Source of the DNA: Crotophaga sulcirostris | Taxonomy: Eukaryota > Chordata > Aves > Cuculiformes > Crotophagidae | Assembly: GCA_013397455.1 (NCBI GenBank) | Contig: VYZB01000192.1 | Span: 1,268,437 to 1,332,436, forward strand | Length of the DNA stretch: 64,000 nt | Direction of reading: 5' to 3' | Shown: positions 1 to 52,900 of the stretch, one piece after another | How positions within the stretch are numbered: the stretch's first letter is position 1 | How the letters are laid out: every line of letters starts with the position of its first letter | Notes under the pieces: model-generated | Database searches by the model: none | What the model was told of the DNA's origin: nothing | Seen by the model: the letters and a program-made list of their open reading frames with translations, nothing else | Made by a program: the position numbers and the translations under genes

Positions 1-2385
1 CTTCTACATCTGTGGAGACAAAGAAAGACTGTTCTTCACCAATTTCTAAAACGCTTAAAGATGCATAATAATTTTTGCCATGAAGAATCCATGAAAGCAA
101 TTGAGGCAATAGCCTCTATTCCTCTCTTCTGGACAATCCTTACCTAAACTTGACAATGAGGGAATTGGATAGAGACCATATGTACACTTAAAGGGATTTA
201 CTGACTCTGAACAGATTAAGGGATAAAATTTCCTAGCACATTCAGGGTTTAGTCCAGAAATTGTATCATTCCACTCCAAAACAGTTAAGATCAAAGGCCC
301 CAGATCTGTGATGAGTACAATCCAGAAAAATAGCAAAGGAGTCCAACAGGAATCCTAAAAATTCCACAGCCCACCTTGAGTGCCAAGTCTTCTCTCTCTC
401 AGCATCATTCTCATATGCAGAATGCCTACACCAGCCCATACCTAGTAGAGACAGAAGAGATTTCCCCCACATCACCCTTGACTGCACACACACACAGAAT
501 TAAGCCTGTAATAGCAGAGCAGAAGTTGCAGAAGACATGCTTATAAAACAACAAGTTTCCTCTCTACAGAATGAGCAAAAAATTGCCTTAAAGCAAACAG
601 ATTTTCTTTTTCCAGAAGGCCAGAAATTTACAGCAGCAGGCAGGTGCTATGCAGTCTCTCAGTGGTTGGTTAGCTCTCCTTCCTACCAAATCACTTGTAG
701 CTGCAGATGGAATTGCATCCATCAATACACTCACTGAACAGTGCGTAGCTGTGACACCATTCACCTCCAACTCTCATCAGTACCAGTCTACCAGCCAGCC
801 TGTTGGGTTCTTCACTGGAAGTCCAGTCAAAGGCCTGTATAAGTCCTTCATATCTGGGTGTAGGATCTGAGCAATTTCGTTTTCAGAATGAAAAGGTATC
901 TCTGACATCAAGACTAGTTTCAGCAAAGCACACAAAAGACAACATGCTCTCTTTTCCTTGTACACTGTCTTTTCTTCTTACACTTTGTCATTTCAGGGAT
1001 GGTAGGGATCAAGTAGACGAAAGATAGCAGAAAAATCACAGAAATATATTTGCAAAAGTTAAAAAGGTGATGGACAACTTATAGGAACTGTACCAAATTG
1101 CATTGTCCAGCATAGGTTTTTTACCATGACCTAATGAAGCTACAGTTCTCTGGTCAGAAGCTTCTCACAACAACAGGAAGGAGTGGTAATAGTAATTACT
1201 AAGACAAAAGACAGTTGAGACCAAAGTTTGGAAGGTCTATCAGATTTAGGCTGCATGACAGCTTCTTTTGTGCCACAAGTCATTTCTGTGTCTTTAAGAC
1301 TTCCCATCTTCCGAATACAGTGGCTGCTTAAATAAGAAATGCAGTCTCAAAAGTCAGCCCGAGACACAGACCTCTCTCACTCCATTCCTTTGATGGCCTG
1401 CTTCTCTACGGGGAGACTAAGAACCCAGTCCACACTCCAACCACCCTGCCAAGTTGCTGCAAGCCTGAGCTGTTCCTGAGAATGGCCTCATTCTTCTCCT
1501 GAAGAGAGATAGACAAGATCCTGCTACTCCTGGGCTCTCTTCCCATGACCTATTCAAGACACAAGGATGTTAGACTCATGGTGGTAGGAGAAGACAGATA
1601 GAAGAGCCAAAAAATCTTCTGAAAGTTATCATATCTTGCTATAGAAAAATGATGATAAAAAGTAACTCAGGTGACATCTGGGACAAGAAACTGAATGGAA
1701 AGAGAAACTGAAAGGACAGAAAACCTCCACCAAGCATGAAGCTCCAAAGTTCAGAAGCTAACTGACAAAAGATCTACCCTGATATTTCACTAGACTGCCA
1801 TACAACTGGTTTAGCATTAACATGTAATGCTGTCCAAATAGGGCATCTGGTTAACAGAAACCAGATATAGAATCTTTTTCTGCTACTTGGCAGCTTTTGC
1901 AGAATCATTATCACAAATGAATTTATTAACAAAGAATGAAAAATACATTCACCCATGTTCTCTTACACAAGGAGCGGCACAGAATAAAACAGAGGAACTT
2001 TGTTCCATTTCTTCCACAACATCCCATTCTCTTTCAGAGCAGCTCTTACAAAGTCAAACCAGATCATAACTTCAGTTCAGGTACTTTTCACACTCAGGCT
2101 TTTCATCGAACAGTTGGGAGCATAATGCTAACCTCACTGTAGGATATCATAAAGAAACTCAAAAAGCAAGTGGCTACATGGAGCCACACACTGTTGGTAT
2201 TATTAAGTCTTTCACGTGTCACTGATTTTTAGATATTTATTCCCCTGAAACTGTAAGAGAAACACTGAGCAACAAGTCACACTGACATGACAGCAGCCAC
2301 AGGTGAAGTCAAAAAAGAGAAATTTGACAACTCGACCACGTTAAGATCACAAGAGTAGGCAGAAGCTTTGCCAGGATCCTCCTAC
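1..2385 (-). other. POLQ: POLQ intron 23 (partial), no exon found
   Basis: This stretch follows the donor of POLQ exon 23 on the minus strand and runs off the left edge. I looked on the minus strand for the next polymerase exon, which should carry the palm motif around the A-S-Q-L-E-L-R type sequence, and did not find it. No repeat or other gene is recognised. The remaining polymerase exons, expected to be about seven by comparison with the 30-exon human gene, must lie to the left of the window. Confidence 0.6.
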
Positions 2386-43450
<41,065 letters not shown>

Positions 43451-43619
43451 NNNNNNNNNNNNNNNNNNNNNNNNNNNNNNNNNNNNNNNNNNNNNNNNNN
43501 NNNNNNNNNNNNNNNNNNNNNNNNNNNNNNNNNNNNNNNNNNNNNNNNNNNNNNNNNNNNNNNNNNNNNNNNNNNNNNNNNNNNNNNNNNNNNNNNNNNN
43601 NNNNNNNNNNNNNNNNNNN
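43451..43619. other. Assembly gap (169 N) in POLQ exon 1
   Basis: The gap falls in the GC-rich island and removes the POLQ start codon and probably the 5' UTR. Both flanks are GC-rich, as expected for one continuous island that was hard to sequence. Confidence 1.
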
Positions 43620-43730
43620 GCGCCGGCGGGGCGGGGCGCTCCCGCGGCAAACCGGGAGTGCGCGGCGGCCTGGTCTGCTGACATGGCTGTTCAGGCTGCA
43701 CACGCGTGTAGCTGAGACCTCCTCCTGGAA

Positions 43731-44135
43731 TCACAGACTCGCCTGGTTGGAAAAGATCATCGAGTCCAACCGTACCTGTCCACTGCTAAGCCACGTCCAC
43801 CCCTGAGCACCTCATCTGCCCGTCTTTTAACAACCTCCAGGCATGGAGACTCAACCCGGGCAGCTGTGCCAGCGCCTGACAGCCCCTTCTGTGAAGAAAT
43901 TTTTCCTCACGTCTAGTCTGAACCTCCCCTGGTGCAACTTGCAGCCATTTCCTGTCACCTGGGAGAAGAGACCAGCACGCACCTCACTACAACCTCCTTT
44001 CAGGCAGTCGTAGACAGCAATGAGGTCTCCCCTCAGCCTCCTTTACTTCAGGCTAAACAACCCCAGTTCCCTCAGCTGCCCCTCATAAGGCTTGTTCTCC
44101 AGACCCTTCTCCAGCTTAATTGCCCTGCTCTGGAT
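43731..44135 (-). mobile_element. CR1 3' fragment between POLQ and METTL16
   Basis: The block begins at tcacagactcgcctggttgg (CR1 3' end, reversed) and runs through ctgtgaagaaatttttcctc and gtcctcccctcagcctcc-type CR1 sequence. It is oriented opposite to its immediate neighbour at 44140-44432. Confidence 0.88.
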
Positions 44136-44139
44136 TCAG

Positions 44140-44432
44140 AAGATAAAGGAACAAGTTCCTGTTCTCCCAAGTAACAAGTGATAGCACAAGAGGCAATGTC
44201 CTCAATTTGCACCATGGAAGGTTTAGATGGGATATTAGGAAAAATTTCTTTACTCAAAGAGTGGTGAAGCATTGGAACAGGCTGCCCAGGGGTGTGGTGG
44301 AGTCTCCATCCCTCAAGGTGTTCAAAAAGCGTGTAGATGGGACACTTTGTGACACGGTTTAGTCGGCACAGTGCTGTTGGTCTGATGGTTGGACTTGTTC
44401 TTAGAGGTCTTTTTCAACCTTAATGATTGTTA
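44140..44432 (+). mobile_element. CR1 3' fragment, inverted relative to neighbour
   Basis: Plus-strand CR1 sequence (ggaaaaatttctttactcaa, ttggaacaggctgcccaggg) ends near gttggacttgttcttagagg. Both this and the previous fragment contain a 3' end, so they are separate insertions rather than one twin-primed copy. Confidence 0.88.
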
Positions 44433-45144
44433 TTGCTACTTCTGAAATCATACACCAATCACAGTTTTTAATTGCTATTCTTTCCCAACACAGGATTAGC
44501 TTTCCAAGTGCCATGCTCACCTTTCTCAAAGATTTGCTTTAAATAAAATTCCAAGACATTTGAACTTCTGAAAGTGTCATCCAAATCGCACACTACTGGT
44601 TCTCTTTGTAAAAATACTTGGCTTCGTGTAAGCAGAGTGCACATTGTTCACATTGTACAGGTGAAACACAGAGGCAATTCATGAAGCAACATAACGCAGC
44701 CTGCTTCAGCCAAACAGGCATGCCACAAGCACACAGGCTTACCTCGTAGAGCTCCTTTACCCTTGCCAAAAGACACTCACATGATAAACAGGGAACACAA
44801 CAAACAGCCTCACCTTCTGTTTTTGACAGCTCAGCTAGCCAAAAATAACCTCTTCAGATTCTAGAAGAGCGGAGTTTGATCTCTCCCCAGTGACATGAAT
44901 ATTGGAAGCAGTTCGGTGAACATTCTGCAATACCCAAAAAACGCAAGTCTTTGTCCACCACCTGCATAAGTGCTAAGTAGCACAATATACAACAGCTAAC
45001 TATATAAGGGGAAAATTAAGGCTTTTCTAAGGAATTTTTAATTTCAACATAAGAAACCATAGTAATCTTTCCAGAAATGTTGACAACTAACACTGAACAT
45101 TCAAACTGGTTCCAGTAGCATGAACACACACAGTATTTCCTTCT
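44433..45144. other. Intergenic spacer, nothing recognised
   Basis: AT-rich unique sequence lies between the CR1 pair and the likely METTL16 polyadenylation site. No coding segment or repeat is recognised. Confidence 0.5.
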
Positions 45145-46361
45145 GTCCATCAGGAGTGCATCTTTTATTTTGGGCAACATGAACACACACATGCTTCACT
45201 CAGAAAAACCTTCACTCTGCGTCTTGTAGACCACTACAGAAAAATGGATCACAGCCTGGAAGGCCAACTTCATGCAAAACAGTACCAGTGCTCAGTCCCA
45301 AACACACAGATGCACTCTCTCTGAGGCACTGAAGATCCATGCCCCTCAGCCTCTTCTCAAAGAACAGGTGACTTGGCACAGGAACACTGGGAAAACAGCT
45401 GGTGTTAAAAGGACTAGGCAGTTAGATATGGAAGCAATAGGCACTTTGCCAGTTGACTTCCTTCGCAACAGCCAAAAGCTTCTGTACCCATCTTTGTAGG
45501 GAATATGGAATTTCTGTCCCACGAAGGTGAGCATGTGCTCTCATTCCTGTCATTAAAGCAATCTCTTAGGATTAAATGAAAGCAAAATCCTTTGAGAATA
45601 CCACAGTCATTTCAAAATATTTTACTTTAATTAGTTTAAGGAACAGTCTAATGGAACAGACAACATAGTTAAATCCTCTTTAAACCAAGCAGCTCAAAAA
45701 GCTTACTTTGTTGTTAAAACAAAGTTTAGAAAACCAGATGCTAACAGCAGGCTCTTCTGTGTTTCAAAGCCCAAGTACCAGAAAAGTACAACACGCGGTT
45801 TTTCTAAAGCAATTATTTTAATGAACTGACAATTCACAGATGTATCCATCTTGCTACTCTGTAGATCAAAGGTTAAATGCACTGAAGGGAAGAGAAGCAT
45901 CCTTATTTGAAAAGTCCTCACTGCAGAGAACAATTCTCACAGCAGACTAATTATTTCTTGCATTAGTATTGCAAAAATATTGAAGAAAATATTTCAGTAA
46001 AGATTTCTACTTAGTAACAATATATAATCCTATTGCACCAGAAAAAAAGACCAGAATAAGCACTGCAGATATTTGAAACAGCCACAGCACAAACTTGTTT
46101 CACTGTAACATGTAGTTCTACAACTGCAGCACAAAATCTATTACTTTCCCATCACTTCATGTCCAATGAAGTACACTTCATTTACTCCTTGCAGTGCTGA
46201 AAAAGCTATTTAAAATATTAAAGGAGACTTCTGTCTCCATTTTACTCCATCTTTTTTTTTTTAAGGGGAAAACCAGGTTTTGCTAACTGAAAACTTTAAT
46301 CCATTAAAAATAGTTTACTAAATTTGAGGACCGACTTACTTTACCAAAGAAGGAAAAAGGG
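45145..46361 (-). other. METTL16: Probable METTL16 3' UTR
   Basis: AT-rich sequence follows the METTL16 stop codon. The first clear minus-strand AATAAA is at 45164-45169, giving a 3' UTR of about 1.2 kb. The true cleavage site cannot be fixed from sequence alone. Confidence 0.5.
45164..45169 (-). terminator. METTL16: Candidate METTL16 polyadenylation signal AATAAA
   Basis: The plus strand reads tttatt here, which is AATAAA on the gene strand, about 1.2 kb after the stop codon. No competing canonical signal was noticed between it and the stop. Confidence 0.45.
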
Positions 46362-46979
46362 CTAACTAGCAACCAGTCGAAGAATTTGGTTCCGTAAGTA
46401 TGTGCACAGCTGGTTCATCAAGTCTCTGTTCTGTCCTTCAACCCAGTGCATTTCTACTACTACGTCATTTCCTTCTTTCTTCACATTTATTAAACACTTA
46501 AAGAGAAAACAGCTACTAGTTTCTTTGAGACTCTGCTCTTTTTCAGCTGTTAGATTGCCAGCTTCCTCTGAAGGGCAAGGTTCCTCCTTTACATTACTGG
46601 AACCTTTGCCAAGTGATGTTTCTCCCAGCTTTGCTTCTGTCTCCTCCTTCTTAATGTGCTCACTGTGTTCTTCTTTGGCAGCAGATTCTTCCGTTAGCCC
46701 GTCACTTGCGGTCATGTGGACATCCTCATCAGGTGCCACAAACCCTGTTTCAGAGTCTTCAGTCTTGGGTTTTTCACAGTTCGAATTGTTGCTTGCACTC
46801 TTCTGGCTCGTTTTTTCCTCTTCCATTGCTTGCAGAGCATCTTCAGAAGCTCGAGGAAGTTCTCGTAATTGCCTTATTCTCTCTCGTTTCTTTCTCCTCA
46901 AATGAATCCAGGAGTTTTCAATGGCAGTCACAAACAGGCTAACTTCATCCTTTCCACAGGGAACACGTTTATGCTGAAC
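46362..46979 (-). CDS. METTL16: METTL16 coding exon 9 (last)
   Basis: This 618-base coding part starts VQHKRVPCGKDEVSLFVTAI and SWIHLRRKKRERIRQLRELP, passes through a Glu/Ser/Lys-rich variable linker, and ends with FLFKCLINVKKEGNDVVVEM and QLCTYLRNQILRLVAS before the stop at 46362-46364. The conserved C-terminal half is the second VCR segment, which binds and remodels U6. Confidence 0.97.
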   Translation of the reverse strand, partial: VQHKRVPCGKDEVSLFVTAIENSWIHLRRKKRERIRQLRELPRASEDALQAMEEEKTSQKSASNNSNCEKPKTEDSETGFVAPDEDVHMTASDGLTEESAAKEEHSEHIKKEETEAKLGETSLGKGSSNVKEEPCPSEEAGNLTAEKEQSLKETSSCFLFKCLINVKKEGNDVVVEMHWVEGQNRDLMNQLCTYLRNQILRLVAS

Positions 46980-49900
46980 CTATTGCAGAAAACAGCAGAA
47001 ACTCACACTATATTCTCACAGCTATGCTTTCAAGTAAGATGTTGTTTTAACTTATATTACTTAATACTGTACCTTCAGATCAGTAAGAATCTTCTCTACC
47101 CCAGCTCTAACCACAGCAATAGCTTCTACAGCATCCCAGCCCAAAGCTGCAGCTTTGACCGCTAACTCTTTGACAGTAGAGGCCAAGACCATAAATGTAA
47201 TTGGTTTTCGGGGTTTTTCTAATTTTCTTCTTTTAGACGGAGGTGACTATAAGAAAGAAAAACAAAATTTGCAAAGCTATGCAGCATTAGTAGGATGATT
47301 TTTGTACTTAGAAGACATGGGGATTAAGAGTATTACATAAGCCATCAGTCATTGATATGGCCTGAGTTTCACTTCACTCCAAAAAGTTTTAGATTACATA
47401 TAGCTAACAGGATCATGTACTTTATGCTAGTCTGATGGACAGAGGGAATTCATCTTCAGACGTTAGGCAAAAAGCTTAATTGACTCCTACTTGCTCTCTG
47501 TGAGCTAAGAAAGCGCGGCTGCTCTTGGGAGTAGAGGTCAAGTGCTAATACCCACATTTTGATCCAAGTTCACTGAAGATTTGCTTGCATCATCTATAAG
47601 GTTGGTTATTGTCTCTACCTTACAGTATATGTATATCTGGATCCAAAAAAGCAACTGGCTCACGTTAGTTAAAGTGAACAAACTCCTCTTACATTCATGT
47701 AGGCAAGCCTGAGCTAGACATATTCCTATCTATTTGCTAACAGAATCTATACAGTAAATTAAAACCAAGTTCTCAGAGGGAAACTTAAAAATCTAGCCCC
47801 AAATATAGTGTACTGTTAGTAATACTCAATTGCTATTTGAAGTATGTTACAGACTCATAACTTTCACTGAAACCCACAGGAAGTTCCTGCACAGGCTTCT
47901 TGTCTTCTCCCTAAACATAGGTTATTTATTAATCACCTAATAACTGCTAACAGACTGGCAGCCAGTTAAGAAATCCCACTGTCCTTACAGCCCATTGCAT
48001 CCAATGTTCCAGTCTGAAGAAAAAGTTTGTCTCACAGCAGTTATAGCTCATTAAGCCCTTCCTCAAATAACAGGCACAGATGATCACAAGCAAACCAAAA
48101 TTAAGCTACTTACGGGTACTTGTACATCATCATAGAAACTCCATGCAAGTGCCCACCTCATGGTGCGTCCTTGGCAGAATTCAGTATGTGTAACTTTAGG
48201 AACCTATGCAAAAAAGCAACACACAACTTCATTTCATATTAATAAACAACATTGTTTTACTGCACATATTTAAACATTTAAAAGAATTATGAAGTCAGCA
48301 TAGAGTTATTTTCTCATGACAGAAATGGAGATTCCTTCTGACATAGCTCATGGATGTCAGTGCCACCTGAAGCTGGTCGATGCCAAGGCTGGTAACAATG
48401 CCCAGATTTCCCATCTCTGCCCTGCCATTTCTGTATGGTTTCAGAGCTTTGAGCTCAGCAACACACAACATGACCCTTTTTGTGCAGCAATCCAGCATAC
48501 CTACAGCACACATCTGCATCCAGATTCTGCAAAAAGCTCATCCATCTCCTTGTTCAGAACCTGTTCCACATTCCAATACTGAATGCATTGCTGTCACAAC
48601 GGAACACAGAACAAAAGCAACAAAAGGCTGGGAAGGCTGACCTCTCTGCAGATGGCAGAAATGTGCCCAGAAATACTTCTCTATTGGCCACAAAAATCAA
48701 GTCTGAACTTAAACTGCCTTAAAATATAAAATTCAGATACAATGCTAGTGTTAACTAGTCTTTCCACACATGGATGCTCTAAAACAGGGTGTCAAACTCC
48801 CGTCTCCCGCCATTCTCCTGCTCCTGCAGCGTAATGTGCGTCACACCCACTGCACACGTGCCCAGTGCTGGCAGGAGCGCAGGGGCAAGGAGCTCAGCGC
48901 TGCCGCCGGGTACAAACAAGGTGCCAGGCCTGATAAAACAAGGTGCAGGGCCAGATTTGTCCCACGGGCTGAGAGTCTGACATTCTTGCTCTAAGGTATT
49001 TATGTCTCATACGGAGAACGTGCTAAAAACTAGCAAGGACAAATTTCAACCATTCCACTTCACTCCGAATTATCAGCTCTAGACATAAGCCTCATGTCTG
49101 CACAGAAAAAAAAAATCTTACTTTTGAGAAATACCTTCAAAATCTGAGAGGAAAAGTGTCTCTATTGTAAAAGTCTTCCTGCCTTGGGCTTCCTAATTCT
49201 ATCGACATTTCCAATAAATACAGCAAATGTCAAGACAGCTTGAACAATGAGTGGACTTTCTGGAACATTCATGCTGCATCCTAACCTGAACCACAACACA
49301 GCCTGCACTGGGTTACAATGAACATATCCTCAACTGTATTATGACAAAGATTACAAACCTGAACAAAATTAAATTGGTAATCTCAAGAAAAAATACAAAA
49401 GAAAAATGCAGCTTTTCTACGCAAGGTTTGCAAGGATTTATTTCACTTTACCAAGACTGAGGTGCAACAGTCCAACAATAGAGAATAAAGTTAGATACTT
49501 GAACTTTAGTGTCTAGCTCAGCACCTGCTTCTGGCATTTAGTTTAAGTATCCACTATAGCCTGTAGCTTATCTTTCTGTGAACTGACTTCACCATGCATT
49601 CTGTTTCCTTCACCTCTCAACCATATACAAGGACAGATCCCACCATCGCTTTCTTTGAATGGAAATCAGAGAAGACTATGCTTCCTCCAGAAACGAATTG
49701 CAGTTTCTTCTTGTAAAAAAAGAAAACTCAGTAAAGTAATTCAATAATAATTACCCACATGCATCAGAACATATTGTATAGAACATATACAGAATACACA
49801 TGCACTATATAAAAACTCACACCCTGGATTCGAAGTTCCTCTTTCAATGGTGCTAAACTGCATTTCTTCCCCAACATGCAACTGTACCATCTGCAAAGAA

Positions 49901-52900
49901 CACATTAACAAAGTATTTACAAATGCAGATCAACTGAAATTGCAACTACCAGAAAGAACTACTTGGATCAGAAACCTGCAAGAACAATAGGAGATTTAAA
50001 AACAAAACAACACACTCTTAAACAGAGACTAGGACACAGTACAACATGAACTGCAACAGAAGGCCCAAAGACAGACTGGACAGGGGAATCTTTTAGAGTT
50101 TTTAGGAAATACATGAAGTCTATTATTGCAATAGAGCCTAAACAGCCAGGAAATTTGTTTCAAAGAATGAATTTAATTATGTGGAAGATGCTACCCTTTA
50201 AAATATGTTTTTCAATTTCTCCACTTACTTTGGAGAACAAATCAGAATAAAAAGGGATATGCAACTACTGACAAGCATTCAAACCTCAGAAGCAGACTTA
50301 TTGACTACCACTTCTGCTCATTATCCAGGTTTCCATCACCTAACCCATATTTCATGAGGAAATCAACATGGGGAAAAAAAGAAAGAAATTTATTTTCCCA
50401 CTTCTGGATCATTCCATCCAGCTCCACATCTTCAGTATCTCCAAACATTACATCTCTATTCTTCATTTAAACTACTATTCAAGTTCTACAACTCTCTCTT
50501 TCATATTCTTTGATGGCTAGATCCAAAAAGGTTATTTGTAAATATAACATATTGAAGTACAAAAATTTGAGTTCCCAGTTATTAAGGTACAGTTTCCACA
50601 ATACTATGCATCTAAACTGAATGCAAGGACTTTATAGTGCTCATATATACAAATTAATACACAGGGTTTTTTTTTTAAAAAAAATTGCAATCAGTGGTAT
50701 TAAGGGGCAATTATTTAAACAGACTTCCTGCATAATGGAATGTACGGAATTTCATGCAACAATACTTAAATTTAACCCCAACATTTCTAGCAAAACTAAA
50801 CCACATGTCTTTTCCAAAGTTATAAAATACTGAACCTGCAAACTCCTAACTGAAGTGGGGATGGGGGTAAATAAGTCAAGATCATCTCCTGGCCCAGCAG
50901 ACTCTCCATCTACTAGCAGTTCATTACTCACGCCCTTTGGTAGCAGGAAACATTATTTTAAGTAAACTGTTCTTTCTGTAACAGATTCTCCAAGGCAGTA
51001 TATCCTACCCGCCAAACACACAGGGCTTATTTCTCCTAAATATGATACACAGTTAGCACATAAGTATGTTCTATGCTTTACGCTACCAATTTATCAGATG
51101 AAGAGATAACCTCCTCTTTCCTAGGGGAGTGGTGTTGCCCAGAGAAGCAATAGAGGAATGATGCATTCCTCATAATTTCACATGACCTTTTCAAGGCAAA
51201 GACTTCCTGCCTTGAGAGCAACATCAGTCAGTTCTCTACTACATTTGCCACTGCTTTCAACGTCATCAAACAGCAACTTATCAAAAGTAAGTTTGCCCTG
51301 CATCTACAAACATCATGTGGAACCAGAAACTAGTTGCTTTTGCATTTCCAGAATCCATCACAGATGCATCCCCCAACCCTACCTTACAGAACCAATTAGG
51401 CCTTCACCTGTCTACACATGCTTTACAGATCTTAGGAACTTACACAGTACACCACATGGTCCTTTGGAAACTACACTGGTGGAATAAAACCACTACATAT
51501 CAGAAAGAGCACAAAGGATAAAAACATCCAGCTGTAAGCGGAATAACATTTAAAATATATACATATATTCCATCACGTCATCTTTGACCTGCCTTCCCTC
51601 ACCCATTGTATCAAAGACTAAATTCTAAACAACTGTCTCAGCTTATATTTGGTTTTGAAAAATCACTGCATTTACTTTAGACATCAATAAGAACATACAC
51701 ACCTAAAAGCTGTCTACATTAAGGAGGTTAAAAAAACATTCTACGTTCCAAATTTGACAGGAATACTACTCATTCTGCAATGTCCTTGCTGACACAAAAG
51801 ACTGCTAAAATGCTCACAAGTTTTATTTTTCTGGCTTGTAATCACTTCTGAACATCAAAGCCTCTATTTTATCACTCCGCCATAATATCTATCCCCTTTT
51901 TATAAAATTTGAGGAGTGATATAAAAAGGAAGGACAAAAAAGAAGAAAAGTTTCAACGTTTATGAAATTGCAACCTCTGCAAACCTCCTCAGCATTTTTT
52001 TCTTCAAAGCACTGTAAGACAGAAGCACTTCTAACAGAACCAAATGCAGTATTGCTTTGTCTTGTCTTCCTCATTTTTCAGAGCCATTACTTAAAAAACA
52101 AACATCCTCCAGTGAAATTTTGGTATTAGATAAATGAAGGTTAGATTCTAAAGCAGTGGTCTACCTAGAAGGGCCTACACAAAACAAAAACAGAACACTT
52201 CTTGAACGTACAAAAGGCAGGCTGTATTTCCTTCGATTAGGGCACTGATGAAGCTGTGTTTTGTATTGACACACAAAATTTTGGCAGCTGTATTTTAAAA
52301 GGATATTTAAAAAAAAATTCAAAACAATCTTCCAGAAGAGCTAAAAGAATAGCACACAGCACTGGGGGAGGGGAAGTCTGATAGTCAAAAAACTGAAGAT
52401 GTACCATCTGTTTATCGTGTTCAAAAGAAGGTCTCGCTATGGCTTTTGTTGCAGCGTATGTTCACCCAAGACAGCTTTAAGTACAAGTGTCCTTTAGTAG
52501 GCAAAGCTGCAAGTTAGCAAGATTCAGCCAGGAAAAGACAGAAGCTACTTAAAACAGATAAATTAGGCAATGTCATAAGTACTCACATCCTAGATGTCCT
52601 TAAAAATCAACCCTGACCATCTTTAGCAAGTTAGGTGTTCTAATTTAGCTGCAAGCTACAAGCATCACTGGTATAGGCTTCTTTTGCCTTCTGCCTTTAA
52701 ATACTACCAATGATGAGATGTAATTGATGCTAAGGAACAATTAATTCTACATAAATTGAGACTAATTCCTAATGTGTATGTATCATTAAGTGAACCGAAT
52801 GGATACCACTGAAGCACAGCTATATTTCTTACCTAAAGTAACATTTTCAGGTGATTTCCACCAAAGAAGCAGATAAAATGTGGGTTTTTTTCTGAACTAG

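Noticed and set aside
777..965. Minus-strand frame ending KNPTGWLVDWY, considered as a last exon of POLQ or a neighbouring gene
   Set aside because: It matches no POLQ segment I know, and the acceptor-like site has no pyrimidine tract. A 62-codon frame is within chance.
43731..44432. A single CR1 with a twin-priming 5' inversion
   Set aside because: Both halves contain a CR1 3' end, so two insertions are needed.
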